Assembly (NCBI RefSeq): GCF_002284535.1
Contig: NZ_NPKH01000020.1
Coordinates: forward strand, 930,001 to 994,000
DNA from: Mesorhizobium wenxiniae
GTDB taxonomy: Bacteria > Pseudomonadota > Alphaproteobacteria > Rhizobiales > Rhizobiaceae
Length of the DNA: 64,000 bases
Reading direction: 5' to 3'
In this document: positions 23,842 through 32,987 of the stretch, piece by piece
Layout of the letters: every line of letters begins with the position of its first letter
Numbering within the stretch: position 1 is the stretch's first letter
The notes under the pieces: model-generated
Told to the model about the DNA's origin: nothing
The model's input: the letters and a program-made list of their open reading frames with translations, nothing else
Databases searched by the model: none
Program-made: the position numbers and the translations under genes

Positions 23842-25458
23842 ATGCAGACTTATGATTTCATCGTCGTCGGCTCCGGCTCGGCCGGCTCGGTCCTCGCCGA
23901 ACGGCTTTCCGCCTCCGGCCGCTTCTCGGTGCTGGTGCTCGAGGCCGGCGGCACCGATCGGCGCTTCTACGTGCAGATGCCGCTTGGCTACGGCAAGACC
24001 TTCTTCGACCCAGCGGTCAACTGGAACTACAAGACCGACCCGGATCCCGGGCTCGACAACAACACCGATCACTGGCCGCGCGGCAAGCTGCTCGGCGGCT
24101 CGAGCTCGATCAACGCGATGGTCTGGATCAGAGGCGCGCGCGAGGATTTCGATGCCTGGCGAGATGCCGGCAATCCCGGCTGGAGCTACGACGATCTGCT
24201 GCCGGCCTTCAAGGCGCTGGAGGACAATGAGGCCGGCGCCGACCAATGGCGCGGCATCGGCGGCCCACTGCACATCACCGACTGCTCGACCGCCGTCCAT
24301 CCGCTAACCAACCGCTACCTGGCGGCCGGTCAGCAAGCCGGCCTGCCACTCAATCGCGATTTCAACGGTGCCGTTCAGGAAGGCGTCGGCATCTACCAGA
24401 TCACCACCAGGAACGGCCGCCGCATGTCGGCCGCCCGCGCCTTCCTGCGCCCGGCGATGAAGCGCAAAAACGTCCGCGTCGAGATGAATGCGCTGGCGAC
24501 CAGAATCCTTTTTGAGGGCAAGCGTGCCGTTGGCATTGAGTACCTGCAGAACGGTGAGACGAAGACTGCCCGCGCCGGTCGCGAAGTCATTCTGTCGGGC
24601 GGCTCGATCAACTCGCCTCAATTGCTGCAGCTTTCCGGCATCGGTCCCTCGGCGCTCCTTGGAGCGCTCGGTATTCCCGTCATTCACGCCAATGAGAATG
24701 TCGGCGCGAACCTGCAGGACCATGTCGGCATCAACTACACGTATCGGGGCAGGCTGCCGACACTCAACCAGATCCTGCGGCCGTGGTGGGGCAAGCTCAT
24801 GGTCGGCATGCAATATGTCCTTTTGCGCTCGGGCCCGCTGTCGCTGTCGATGAACAATGCCGGCGGCTTCTTCCGCACCGACCCGGCGCTTTCACGGCCC
24901 AACATGCAGCTTTATTTCCAGGCATTCTCGACCGTCATCCCGAAGAGCGGCGAGCGTCCGATCCTGACGCCCGACCCGTGGCCGGGCTTTTCCATCGGCC
25001 TGTCCAACTGCCGTCCATCGAGCCGTGGCGAGATCATGATCCGCTCCAGCAATCCGCGTGACTATCCGAAGATCGTCGCCAATGCCTTCTCGACCGAAGC
25101 GGACGTCGCCGAAATGCTGGCGGCGGTGAAGTTCGTCCGGAAGATCGCCGCCATGCCGGCGATGGCCGACATCATCGAGGAAGAGGTTTTGCCGGGCCCA
25201 TCAATCAAGTCCGACGCGGATCTCATTCAGGATTTCAGGAAACGCTCCGGCACTGTCTACCACCCGGTCTCGACATGTCGCATGGGACCGGACGCTGCGC
25301 GCGCCGTCGTCGGCCCGCGCCTGCGGGTTCACGGCCTCGCCGGCTTGCGCGTCATCGATGCCTCGATCTTTCCCGATAACATCACCGGCAACACCAACGC
25401 CGCCTCGATCGTGACCGGATGGAAGGGTGCCGAACTGGTTCTGGAGGATCAAAAATGA
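23842..25458 (+). CDS. GMC-family FAD oxidoreductase (choline/alcohol dehydrogenase type)
   Basis: A flavoprotein of about 538 residues. FAD-binding start YDFIVVGSGSAGSVLAERL; GMC signature 1 PRGKLLGGSSSINAMVWIRG; signature 2 GSINSPQLLQLSGIGPSALL; C-terminal catalytic His in VYHPVSTCRMG and Asn in NITGNTNAASIVTGWKGAEL. It oxidises an alcohol or polyol in the cytoplasm, passing electrons to O2 or the quinone pool. The stop overlaps the next gene's ATG (ATGA), so it is coupled to an enolase-superfamily dehydratase; together they suggest sugar or sugar-acid catabolism. The start was set at the ATG; an in-frame TTG lies 33 bases upstream. Confidence 0.88.
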   Translation: MQTYDFIVVGSGSAGSVLAERLSASGRFSVLVLEAGGTDRRFYVQMPLGYGKTFFDPAVNWNYKTDPDPGLDNNTDHWPRGKLLGGSSSINAMVWIRGAREDFDAWRDAGNPGWSYDDLLPAFKALEDNEAGADQWRGIGGPLHITDCSTAVHPLTNRYLAAGQQAGLPLNRDFNGAVQEGVGIYQITTRNGRRMSAARAFLRPAMKRKNVRVEMNALATRILFEGKRAVGIEYLQNGETKTARAGREVILSGGSINSPQLLQLSGIGPSALLGALGIPVIHANENVGANLQDHVGINYTYRGRLPTLNQILRPWWGKLMVGMQYVLLRSGPLSLSMNNAGGFFRTDPALSRPNMQLYFQAFSTVIPKSGERPILTPDPWPGFSIGLSNCRPSSRGEIMIRSSNPRDYPKIVANAFSTEADVAEMLAAVKFVRKIAAMPAMADIIEEEVLPGPSIKSDADLIQDFRKRSGTVYHPVSTCRMGPDAARAVVGPRLRVHGLAGLRVIDASIFPDNITGNTNAASIVTGWKGAELVLEDQK

Positions 25459-26666
25459 AAATCACCGACGTAAAGACCTGGGTTGTCGGCAATCCGCCGC
25501 CCGGCATCGGCGGCAAGTATTTCATCTTCGTCAAGCTCACCACCGACGGCGGCGTCGTCGGCTATGGCGAGGCCTACAACGCCACCTTCTCCGCCCACGT
25601 CACCGCAAGAATGATCGAGGACATGGCCGAGCGCTACCTCATCGGCCGCGATCCGCACGACATCGAAAACTTCTTCCGCCGTGCCTATTCGTCCGGCTTC
25701 ACCCAGCGCCCCGACGTGTCCGGGATGGGCTGTTTTTCGGCGCTCGAAATCGCCTGCTGGGACATTATCGGCAAGGAGGCCGGCAAGCCGGTCTACAAGC
25801 TGCTCGGCGGGCAGGTGCACGAAACGCTGCGTTCCTATACTTACCTCTACCCACACAGCGGCAGCGTCCACTCGGAGGATGCGCGCGGCAAGAACGTCTA
25901 CAACGATCCCGATATGGCGGCCGAATGCGCGCTCGAATATGTCGAGCAGGGCTTCACTGCCGTCAAGCTCGACCCGGCCGGCCCCTACACTGCGTTTGAC
26001 GGTCACCAGCCGCGTCTCGTCGATATCGACCTCTCCGCCCGCATGATCAAGGCGATCCGCGAGGCGGTCGGCACCAGGGCCGACATCCTGTTCGGCACGC
26101 ATGGCCAGTTCACCGCGTCGGGCGCGCTGCGCATGGCCCGCGCCATTGAGCCCTATGATCCGCTGTGGTTCGAGGAGCCGGTGCCGCCCGATATGCCGGA
26201 AGTGATGGCTCAGGTGGCGCGCGGCACGCCTATCCCGATCGCCACCGGCGAGCGGCTGACGACCAAGTTCGAATTCGCCCGGGTCATCGAGAACCGTGCT
26301 GCGACCATTTTGCAGCCGGATCTCGGCCGCTCCGGCGGCATTCTCGAAACCAAGAAGATCGCCGCCATGGCCGAGGTCTACCACATCCAAATCGCACCGC
26401 ACTGCTATTGCGGGCCGATCGTCGGTGCGGCCAACATCCAGCTTGCCGTGACCTTGCCCAACTTCCTCATTCTGGAATCGCTGAAGCAGTGGGACGGCTT
26501 TCACGAAAAGCTGCTGAAGAAAAAGATCGAATGGCAGGACGGCAACGTCATTCCGTCGGCGGAACCAGGCCTTGGCGTCGAACTCGACGAAGCCGTCTGC
26601 GAGGCGCATCCCTGGACCGGCAAGGACCTGCATCTGCAGATGATGCAGACGCCGTTGATGCCGTGA
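25455..26666 (+). CDS. Mandelate racemase/muconate lactonizing family sugar-acid dehydratase
   Basis: An enolase-superfamily enzyme of 403 residues. The capping domain (about 1-120) precedes the barrel: GFTAVKLDPAGPYTAF, ADILFGTHGQFTASGAL, DPLWFEEPVPPDMPEV, PIATGERLTTKFEF, ILQPDLGRSGG and QIAPHCYCGPI. Glu ligands for Mg2+ fall in WFEEP and TGER; His in APH is a candidate base. The pattern is close to galactonate/galactarate-type dehydratases and cycloisomerases, but the substrate cannot be fixed. Translationally coupled to the upstream GMC oxidoreductase. Confidence 0.87.
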   Translation: MKITDVKTWVVGNPPPGIGGKYFIFVKLTTDGGVVGYGEAYNATFSAHVTARMIEDMAERYLIGRDPHDIENFFRRAYSSGFTQRPDVSGMGCFSALEIACWDIIGKEAGKPVYKLLGGQVHETLRSYTYLYPHSGSVHSEDARGKNVYNDPDMAAECALEYVEQGFTAVKLDPAGPYTAFDGHQPRLVDIDLSARMIKAIREAVGTRADILFGTHGQFTASGALRMARAIEPYDPLWFEEPVPPDMPEVMAQVARGTPIPIATGERLTTKFEFARVIENRAATILQPDLGRSGGILETKKIAAMAEVYHIQIAPHCYCGPIVGAANIQLAVTLPNFLILESLKQWDGFHEKLLKKKIEWQDGNVIPSAEPGLGVELDEAVCEAHPWTGKDLHLQMMQTPLMP

Positions 26667-26854
26667 GCTGTCTTTAGAAACGTCGTCACCAGTTTGCCGC
26701 GCAAACGGGTGAAGAGTATTTACACGCAAGAACGCCGGGCTTTTCCTGCCAAGAGCGAGACCTGACAGGCGGATTGTGAAGCGATTCCAGCATATTGGCC
26801 GGATCGCCAGAATCACAATCGAAACGAGCTGAATCAAAGTCTCAACACCTTGAT

Positions 26855-27793
26855 TCAATATCTGAGCGTCAGCGCGCCGGGTAGGATCTCGAAGGTCGCC
26901 GGTATGCGCCCGGGGGATTCGCCGTCTACGTCGAGCAGCGCGGCGTTCTTTTGCGCATCACCGAGCGGTTCGACAACCACTTTCTTGCCACGCAAAATGG
27001 TGATTGCCGGATGGTTGCGGTGCCGTCCGCCATAGAGCAGACGGATGTCCCAGATCAGTTTCAGCTTGCCGGCCGCACGCAAGATGACGATGTCGAATTC
27101 ACCGTCGTCCAGTTCGGCATCCGGCGCGATCATCATGCCGCCGCCGAAGAATTTTCCGTTGGCCACCGCCACCAGCGCCACGCGCGCCTCGACCGGGACG
27201 CCGTCATCGACGGTGATCACAACGTCCTGGAACCGGTAGCGCATGAATTCCCACACGGTGCGCCAGTAGAACAGCGCCTTGGCCGACACCTTGCCCTTGC
27301 GCTTGTCGGCGTTGACCGCGCGGTCGGTGGCGCCTGAAAGCCCGAGGCTGGCGATGTTGATGAAATGGCGGCTGGCCAGCGCGCCATGGTCGTCGACATA
27401 GGAGATGCGGCCGGCATCGACGTTGTGGGCCTTGGCATCGGCGATGCGCTTCAATGTCAGGTCGACCTCGCCAGATAGGCCGAGCCCGCGGGCGAAATCG
27501 ATGCCGGCGCCGCAAGGCAGCAGGCCGAGTTCGGCCGTCCGGCCGCTTTCCGCAAACGCCTGCAGCAGCCCGTCGGCCACTTCGCTGGCGGTGCCGTCGC
27601 CGCCCGCCGCGATCACCAGGTCGAAGCCGCTGGCTGCAAGGACGAGCGCCAGCCGTTCGGCGTCGCCGGTCGCCTGCGTTTCGCGCAGCTCGAAATCGCC
27701 GAAATGTTTCCTGAGCGAAGCACTGACCTCCGGCCAATGCCGTTTGAGCCGGCTGCCACCGGCAATCGGATTGAGAACCACCCCGACCTTCAA
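26855..27793 (-). CDS. Diacylglycerol kinase-family lipid kinase
   Basis: A DAGK catalytic-domain protein of 312 residues (YegS/BmrU group). Motifs: KVGVVLNPIAGGSRLKRHW, nucleotide loop AAGGDGTASEVADGLL and LLPCGAGIDFARGLGL, the family's P-C-G-x-G-x-D-x-A-R element. It phosphorylates a lipid (diacylglycerol or sphingoid-type) or related substrate at the membrane. The start is a TTG (27791-27793) because it is preceded by GGGAGGG at ideal spacing and gives the family's normal N-terminus; open frame upstream encodes nothing family-like. Confidence 0.87.
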   Translation of the reverse strand: MKVGVVLNPIAGGSRLKRHWPEVSASLRKHFGDFELRETQATGDAERLALVLAASGFDLVIAAGGDGTASEVADGLLQAFAESGRTAELGLLPCGAGIDFARGLGLSGEVDLTLKRIADAKAHNVDAGRISYVDDHGALASRHFINIASLGLSGATDRAVNADKRKGKVSAKALFYWRTVWEFMRYRFQDVVITVDDGVPVEARVALVAVANGKFFGGGMMIAPDAELDDGEFDIVILRAAGKLKLIWDIRLLYGGRHRNHPAITILRGKKVVVEPLGDAQKNAALLDVDGESPGRIPATFEILPGALTLRY

Positions 27794-28756
27794 GAACGCC
27801 CTCCCAAAGGATCGCAGCGACACTGGTGTCCTAAAATCCTTTGCCGGCATTGAAGCCCGCGCCGCGATGTGGGGCAAGAGCCGAATGTTTGATCATGCTG
27901 CTCGCCGCAGATTGGGCGTGTCCCGACCCCCCTCGAAAAAACGCTCGGCCGCCGAGCTCAGTCCCCGATAATCCCGCTATCCACAGGCTCGCGGCTGTTT
28001 CGCCAAACGCTCACTCGGCGTACATTAAACCCATCTCAGGCGGCTACCGATTGCCAAGTCGAAAGACAAAGCGAAACGGCGGATTTCCTGAGGCCCGTAC
28101 GGCCCCTGAATGAAAGCAGGCTTGCCTGTTTTGACGAGGGATGCCGAGACCTACGGGGCCGCGGAAAGCGTGCGAACGCCTACGGCGGACCGATGCTGCC
28201 ATGAAGGACGGCAAAAACCTTCGATGGCGCGCTGGACGAAGCTCGCAAGGGTGGAGACTGGCGAGGTCCCGAACGGACGCTGCCCTCGGGCGGTGGCTGG
28301 CAGGACCGTCAACATCAAGGCCGGCATGGCGCGACGTCTTTACGGAAGTTGCTGCCGCGACCGTGTCCTGATCTGACAGGGAGGCGCTGGGAGAAATCCC
28401 GGCGCCGACTGTCTTTCATGGCCATCCCCGCGATGTTGTTGGCGCGGCTTCAGCGTACGCCGGACACCTTGGCCGAGCGCGATCTGCGGTGCCGAGGGCA
28501 CGATCTTCATCACCAGGCGCAATCGAGCTGCACTCCGTTCTGCCGGCACTGATGAAGGCAGGCGCCACGCTTGAGAACGTCTGCGACTTCTGATGAAGTT
28601 CGGCCACAGGCGGAACTCCTGAGACCTTCCCTTGTACTTCGCCACGCACATTCCACAATCGCGGCCAAATCCCGCCTTGATCTACGGCGATTGGTGAACG
28701 CACCAGCGCCGCACGTCCTTGTAGCACTCGCCAAGGCAATTCGAAGGGACAAGACC
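27794..28756. other. 963-base stretch with no convincing gene
   Basis: Both strands contain short open frames, but none has a ribosome site with protein-like composition or a motif I recognise. Codon position bias is patchy between about 28100 and 28620, which may mean a decayed gene, but I cannot name it. The 3' part presumably carries the promoter of the gene at 28757. Confidence 0.4.
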
Positions 28757-29266
28757 GTGATTAAGACCACCCTTGTCGCCATGACCATCATCGGCTGCGA
28801 CTGCGATGCCAGGCTTTGCGAGTATATCGGCGAGACGCCGGCCAAGTGGTCGACCATCGCCGATTGCGAAGCAGCGATGAAAAGCCAGATGTCGCATGCG
28901 CGCAATTTCAACTACCCACTCGTGTCCGGCATCTGCCGCACGACGCAGACCTCGTCGCGGCTTGCCGCGACGGGCTCGACGCCTGAGTTGGCGGCGGCAG
29001 CGCAGACCGCCACCGACCCACTCCCGTCCGAATTGAGCCGTCGGCCCAGCGTTGCTGTCGGGTCGCAGGCAACAGCCACGGAAACAGAGGTTGCCAGGCC
29101 GGTCGCCTTTGAAGCCGCGGTCGATGGCGGACGCTCGGTGCTGTATCGCACGAAGAACGGTTACGCCTTGGTCAAAACCGACCTTGGCCGCGCCGCATCC
29201 GCGACCCTCGGAATGGCCAAGCGGTCGGCGAACTGGCTGGCGGCGAAAATGCCGAACGGTTTGTAA
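28757..29266 (+). CDS. Hypothetical exported protein
   Basis: A 169-residue protein of unknown function. The start is a GTG behind AAGGGA: MIKTTLVAMTIIGCDCDARL, a short hydrophobic start with Cys14 and Cys16. A conserved-looking first third (EYIGETPAKWSTIADCEAAM, NFNYPLVSGICR) is followed by an Ala/Thr-rich linker and a C-terminal helix (GRAASATLGMAKRSANWLAA). The two Cys late in the first half could pair. It faces the convergent DUF3137 gene. I recognise no domain. Confidence 0.55.
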   Translation: MIKTTLVAMTIIGCDCDARLCEYIGETPAKWSTIADCEAAMKSQMSHARNFNYPLVSGICRTTQTSSRLAATGSTPELAAAAQTATDPLPSELSRRPSVAVGSQATATETEVARPVAFEAAVDGGRSVLYRTKNGYALVKTDLGRAASATLGMAKRSANWLAAKMPNGL

Positions 29267-29328
29267 GCGCCCTCAGGCGATGCCGCTCAGCGCCTTGATC
29301 GCAGCCGACCATGGCTGAACGTCAGCGG

Positions 29329-30303
29329 CTAACCCGCCGCCTCGTCCTTTGCGCCGATCTTGCGCACCAGCGCCGCCGTTGCCAGCATCGCGCCCATGTC
29401 TGATATCATCGGCGCGACATGCTTGGCGTAGTCTAGCGGCACCGATTTAGGCAGGTCGAAGAAGTCCTTCGTCTGCGGCAACAGTAGAAAACCGTCGCCG
29501 CCATTGAGCGCAACCCGCGCCGGATCATCAGGCCAGGTCTCGCTGAGCCATGTCAGCGCCCGCGCCAGGCGGCCACTCACCAGCGGCTGCGCCGCCTCAA
29601 CATTGTCGGTGCGGAAGTCGTAGGCGGCATCGAGCTCGGGCACGCCGCATGATAATTCCTGCATCTTGCTGGCGAACATGCCGCGGAAGAACCCGACGGC
29701 CACGTCAGTCCGGCGGGCGGCCACCAATATGCCGGGGAACGGCACGATGGTCTCGAAGGCGACGACGATCCCCTTGAATGCTATCGTGCCGCTCTTGCCC
29801 GTGCCTTGCCGGAGATCGGCTTCGTAAAGCTCGAACGGAAATCCCTCGTAGCGGCCGGATACGATGTCGTCGAAGCGCTTGCTGTTAAAAGTGCCGATCG
29901 TCTCGCGCGGCAGCCGGTCGAACGAATTCGGCGTTACCTCATGCTGGTACCGCATATCCTCAATGAAACCGAAGATGATCGGCAGCAGCGTTTTGCGGAA
30001 CGACTGCTGCAAGGTGCTCGCCGGCTTGATCGCCTGGAAATAGAGCAGGATCGCCGCCACGAACCCGACGACATAGAGCAGCACATGCGGCGTCGAGAAC
30101 CATCGCTCGTATGGATCGGCGACCGTGTTGAAAAGCCAGGCCACCAGCGCCACGAATACCAGCAGCAGGGAGATGAACAGCGGCACCCGCCAGCGGACTT
30201 GCCGGTAGGCTGCAGCCCTTCCGACCTCATAGGCCTCGAGATTCCTTTTGATGCCGGCGATGTCAGCTTCATCAGGCATGAAATCCGCTGCTTCCATCGC
30301 CAT
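29329..30303 (-). CDS. DUF3137 membrane protein
   Basis: A 324-residue protein with two adjacent transmembrane helices near the N-terminus (PLFISLLLVFVALVAWLF; LLYVVGFVAAILLYFQ) and a large cytoplasmic domain of the DUF3137 type: FNSKRFDDIVSGRYEGFPFE, YEADLRQGTGKSGTIAFKGI, DFRTDNVEAAQPLVSG, ALNGGDGFLLLPQTKDFF. Function unknown. The start was set at the ATG with GGTGGG just before it; an upstream TTG is less likely. It is separated by 126 bases from the CapA gene on the same strand. Confidence 0.8.
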   Translation of the reverse strand: MAMEAADFMPDEADIAGIKRNLEAYEVGRAAAYRQVRWRVPLFISLLLVFVALVAWLFNTVADPYERWFSTPHVLLYVVGFVAAILLYFQAIKPASTLQQSFRKTLLPIIFGFIEDMRYQHEVTPNSFDRLPRETIGTFNSKRFDDIVSGRYEGFPFELYEADLRQGTGKSGTIAFKGIVVAFETIVPFPGILVAARRTDVAVGFFRGMFASKMQELSCGVPELDAAYDFRTDNVEAAQPLVSGRLARALTWLSETWPDDPARVALNGGDGFLLLPQTKDFFDLPKSVPLDYAKHVAPMISDMGAMLATAALVRKIGAKDEAAG

Positions 30304-30428
30304 CCCACCGTCGAAAGACCGAACACCCAGCTCGGACAATAGCCGATTTTGCCGAAAGTCGCGCGACTACAGCGTTGGGATGGTGGTGAGGCCACACGAT
30401 TCATCCGAGCACCAGTCAACTATGGCTA

Positions 30429-31469
30429 TCAATTCCCGTTACCAAAAACCGCAACGAAACGGGCCGTAACCTTTTGCCTTAATGCGCCCTCCAGCGCCTC
30501 AACGGGAACCAGCCGCTCATGGTCGCCGGCGCGCAGCCGCATGAAGGGATGCAGCCGGTAGGCGGCAATGGCGCCACGCGTGCCGGCGTCAGCGCTGATA
30601 TCGGCGGTCAGGATGCCCCCGATGCGGCCGGGCCACGGCTGGCGCGCAAAGGCGGTGCCTAGAAAATCGCCGAGCCCATAGGCGACGAGCGCTTTGCCGA
30701 TCCGCTCCACCGGCTGCACGACATGGGCATGATGGCCAGCGATCAACCCGACGCCTTGCGCGGCCAAATGCCGTGCCAATGCCCGCGTGGCGGCCTGTGG
30801 AAAATGCCGGAATTCCCAATCCCAATGTGGCACGGCACAGGTGAGGTCGACGGCGGCGCCGCGCGGCCATCGTGCCGGGTCGGCTTGCATCGACACACGG
30901 CCCGCGAACGCAGCCGCGCCGGCATTGCGCCACAGCGTGAAGGCGGCAAAGCCAATTGTCAGCGGTCCGATCGCAAGGCGCTCGACCGGACCGCCGGCGG
31001 CGGTACCGATGCTGCGGATGCCGAGACGGGTCAGCGCCGCCACGGTCTCGTCGAAACCCTCGACGCCTTGGTCGAGCACATGGTTGTTGGCGAGCGACAA
31101 AACCAGCTTCTCGCGCGAGATGCCGGCGGCCTCCAGCGCCTCGGCGAGAAACCGCTCGGTCATGGCATGATGGGTGCCAAGCTTCGTTCCCGTCGTCGCG
31201 CTCGGCCGCTCCACCACCGGGCTTTCGCAATTGCCGATCACCAGATCGGCGGAGCCGAGCAACATGGCGATCGCCGGGTCGCATTGCGGCGCTCTGCGAT
31301 TGGCCACCGCCGAGATATCGCCGACGAAAGCGAGCCGCACCGTCCGCGCCGGCGGCGGCATCATCGTCGCTGCGGCTGCCGGCGCAAAGCCTTGTTGATC
31401 GCCGCTGAGCGAGGGCTTCAAGAAGCGTGGCAGCCAAGACAATTTGTAGGAAAACGGATAGTTCGACAC
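30429..31469 (-). CDS. CapA-family (PGA_cap) metallophosphatase-like protein
   Basis: A CapA/PgsA-type protein. Landmarks: VRLAFVGDISAVANRRAP, DLVIGNCESPVV, LSLANNHVLDQGVEGFDETV, LIAGHHAHVVQPVERIGKALVAYGLGDFLG. The N-H-x-x-D and GHHAH motifs are calcineurin-like metal ligands. The founding members take part in poly-gamma-glutamate capsule synthesis; single copies like this have unknown roles. The start is uncertain: a GTG at 31467-31469 was preferred because longer versions collide with the divergent exported-protein gene. Confidence 0.75.
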   Translation of the reverse strand: MSNYPFSYKLSWLPRFLKPSLSGDQQGFAPAAAATMMPPPARTVRLAFVGDISAVANRRAPQCDPAIAMLLGSADLVIGNCESPVVERPSATTGTKLGTHHAMTERFLAEALEAAGISREKLVLSLANNHVLDQGVEGFDETVAALTRLGIRSIGTAAGGPVERLAIGPLTIGFAAFTLWRNAGAAAFAGRVSMQADPARWPRGAAVDLTCAVPHWDWEFRHFPQAATRALARHLAAQGVGLIAGHHAHVVQPVERIGKALVAYGLGDFLGTAFARQPWPGRIGGILTADISADAGTRGAIAAYRLHPFMRLRAGDHERLVPVEALEGALRQKVTARFVAVFGNGN

Positions 31470-31624
31470 GCGCAGCCTGCACCGGGATGAACGGCCACGG
31501 TAGACGATGCGTACGATATAGCGAAGCGCCTCCGTTCGGAATCGTGCTGCCAGATGCCCCGCAGTAGGCGTAACACACAAGATGCGTATATGGTTGCCGC
31601 CGAACGGCATACCGGAGGACCAAG

Positions 31625-32875
31625 ATGACGCGATTTTCGAGTTTGCTGGCATCCGCCCTTATTCTGCTGCTGCCGGTTTCTTCCGCCGGGGCCGCAGCCC
31701 CCGAACCGGCCGCCCTGTTCGAGGCAAAAACCGTAGCGGACCGCGACAGCACGCTTACTGCGCTGGAAGCCGCCGCGCCCACTGATCCCGCGTCGGCTTA
31801 CGCCGGCGGCGCCAGCCAATTCTTCACCGCGCTGGAGATCCTGGCCGGCGGCCTGCACCGCCACGGTTTCGAAAGCCCGCAATCATTCATACTGCCGCTG
31901 ATGCGGCTGCCGGTCCCAGACAATCCCAATCCCGAGCCGCTGACCTACGACGGCTTCCGCGCCATCCTGGTCGCCTTCCGCGATCGGCTGGAAAAGTCCG
32001 CCGCCACGCTTGGCTCCGTGCCTGCCGATGCCGGCATCGGCATGGAGGTCGACCTCACCCGTCTCGGCATCGATCTCAACGAGGATGGCCAGATCGCGCC
32101 GGACGAAAGTGCCGCCGCGATCATGGCATCCCTGTCACGCGGCGGTGCGCCAGACCCGGCCGCACCCGCCCTCACCTTTCGCTTCGACCGAGCCGACGGC
32201 TATTGGCTGCAGGGCTATGCCGAATTCCTGATGGCGCAGGCCGATTTCTGGCTGGCGCATGATTTCAGGAACGCCTTCGACGGTTCGTTCCACATGCTGT
32301 TTCCGCGCGCCAAACTGCCGCTGCAGGACACGCTCGTTCCGCCGGACGGCGGCATGAGCGGCGGCATGTTGTCGTCCGAATGGCGCATCGCCGACTTCAT
32401 CTCGCTGGTTCATCTGGTCAACTGGCCGGTCGTCGAACCGGAGCGCCGGCAGGCGGCACGCCGCCATCTCATTGAGATGATCCGGCTGTCGCGCGAAGAC
32501 TGGAAGGCGATCCGCGCCGAGACCGACAACGACCGTGAATGGCTGCCCGGCCCGCAACAGAAAGGCGCCAGCCCCCTCACCGGCCTGGAGGTCGGCGAGG
32601 AGCAGGTCCAGGCCTGGCACGCCGCGCTTGATTTGGCTGAGGACCTGCTCGACGGCCGCACCTTGCTGCCGCATTTCCGCTTCGCCGACAAAGGCATCAA
32701 TATGAAGCGCTTCTTCGACGAACCAAAGCCCTTCGACTTGGTGCTGTCGATCACCGGACCGGCCATCGCGCCCTATCTCGAGAGCGGAAAGATCCTCACC
32801 AGCGAGGAGTTCGACCACATCCAGCGCCAGTTTGGCGGCGCCGGATTTTTGACATTTGCGCTGTGGTTCAACTGA
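31625..32875 (+). CDS. Exported protein of unknown function
   Basis: A 416-residue protein with a clear signal peptide (FSSLLASALILLLPVSSAGA-AAP). An EF-hand-like loop (DLNEDGQIAPDE) lies near residue 155, and several Trp/Phe-rich segments follow (GYWLQGYAEFLMAQADFWLA; WRIADFISLVHLVNWPVVEP). I recognise no named domain. Probably periplasmic. It is divergent from the CapA gene and lies 112 bases before uvrB on the same strand. Confidence 0.75.
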   Translation: MTRFSSLLASALILLLPVSSAGAAAPEPAALFEAKTVADRDSTLTALEAAAPTDPASAYAGGASQFFTALEILAGGLHRHGFESPQSFILPLMRLPVPDNPNPEPLTYDGFRAILVAFRDRLEKSAATLGSVPADAGIGMEVDLTRLGIDLNEDGQIAPDESAAAIMASLSRGGAPDPAAPALTFRFDRADGYWLQGYAEFLMAQADFWLAHDFRNAFDGSFHMLFPRAKLPLQDTLVPPDGGMSGGMLSSEWRIADFISLVHLVNWPVVEPERRQAARRHLIEMIRLSREDWKAIRAETDNDREWLPGPQQKGASPLTGLEVGEEQVQAWHAALDLAEDLLDGRTLLPHFRFADKGINMKRFFDEPKPFDLVLSITGPAIAPYLESGKILTSEEFDHIQRQFGGAGFLTFALWFN

Positions 32876-32987
32876 GGGCGCGTTTTGACATCACTCCTGA
32901 CACCCTTGTGTCAGCAGCTTGGTTTCGTCTCGCGCCCCTCGCCACTCCGCTCTTTCCATTTTGGCCGATACCTCCCATATTTGGGAC

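Noticed and set aside
25449..26858. 469-codon open frame antisense to the dehydratase
   Set aside because: Composition of an antisense shadow; the plus-strand enzyme is clearly real.
28140..28620. Possible decayed esterase or depolymerase gene
   Set aside because: Weak and patchy resemblance that I could not anchor to any catalytic motif.
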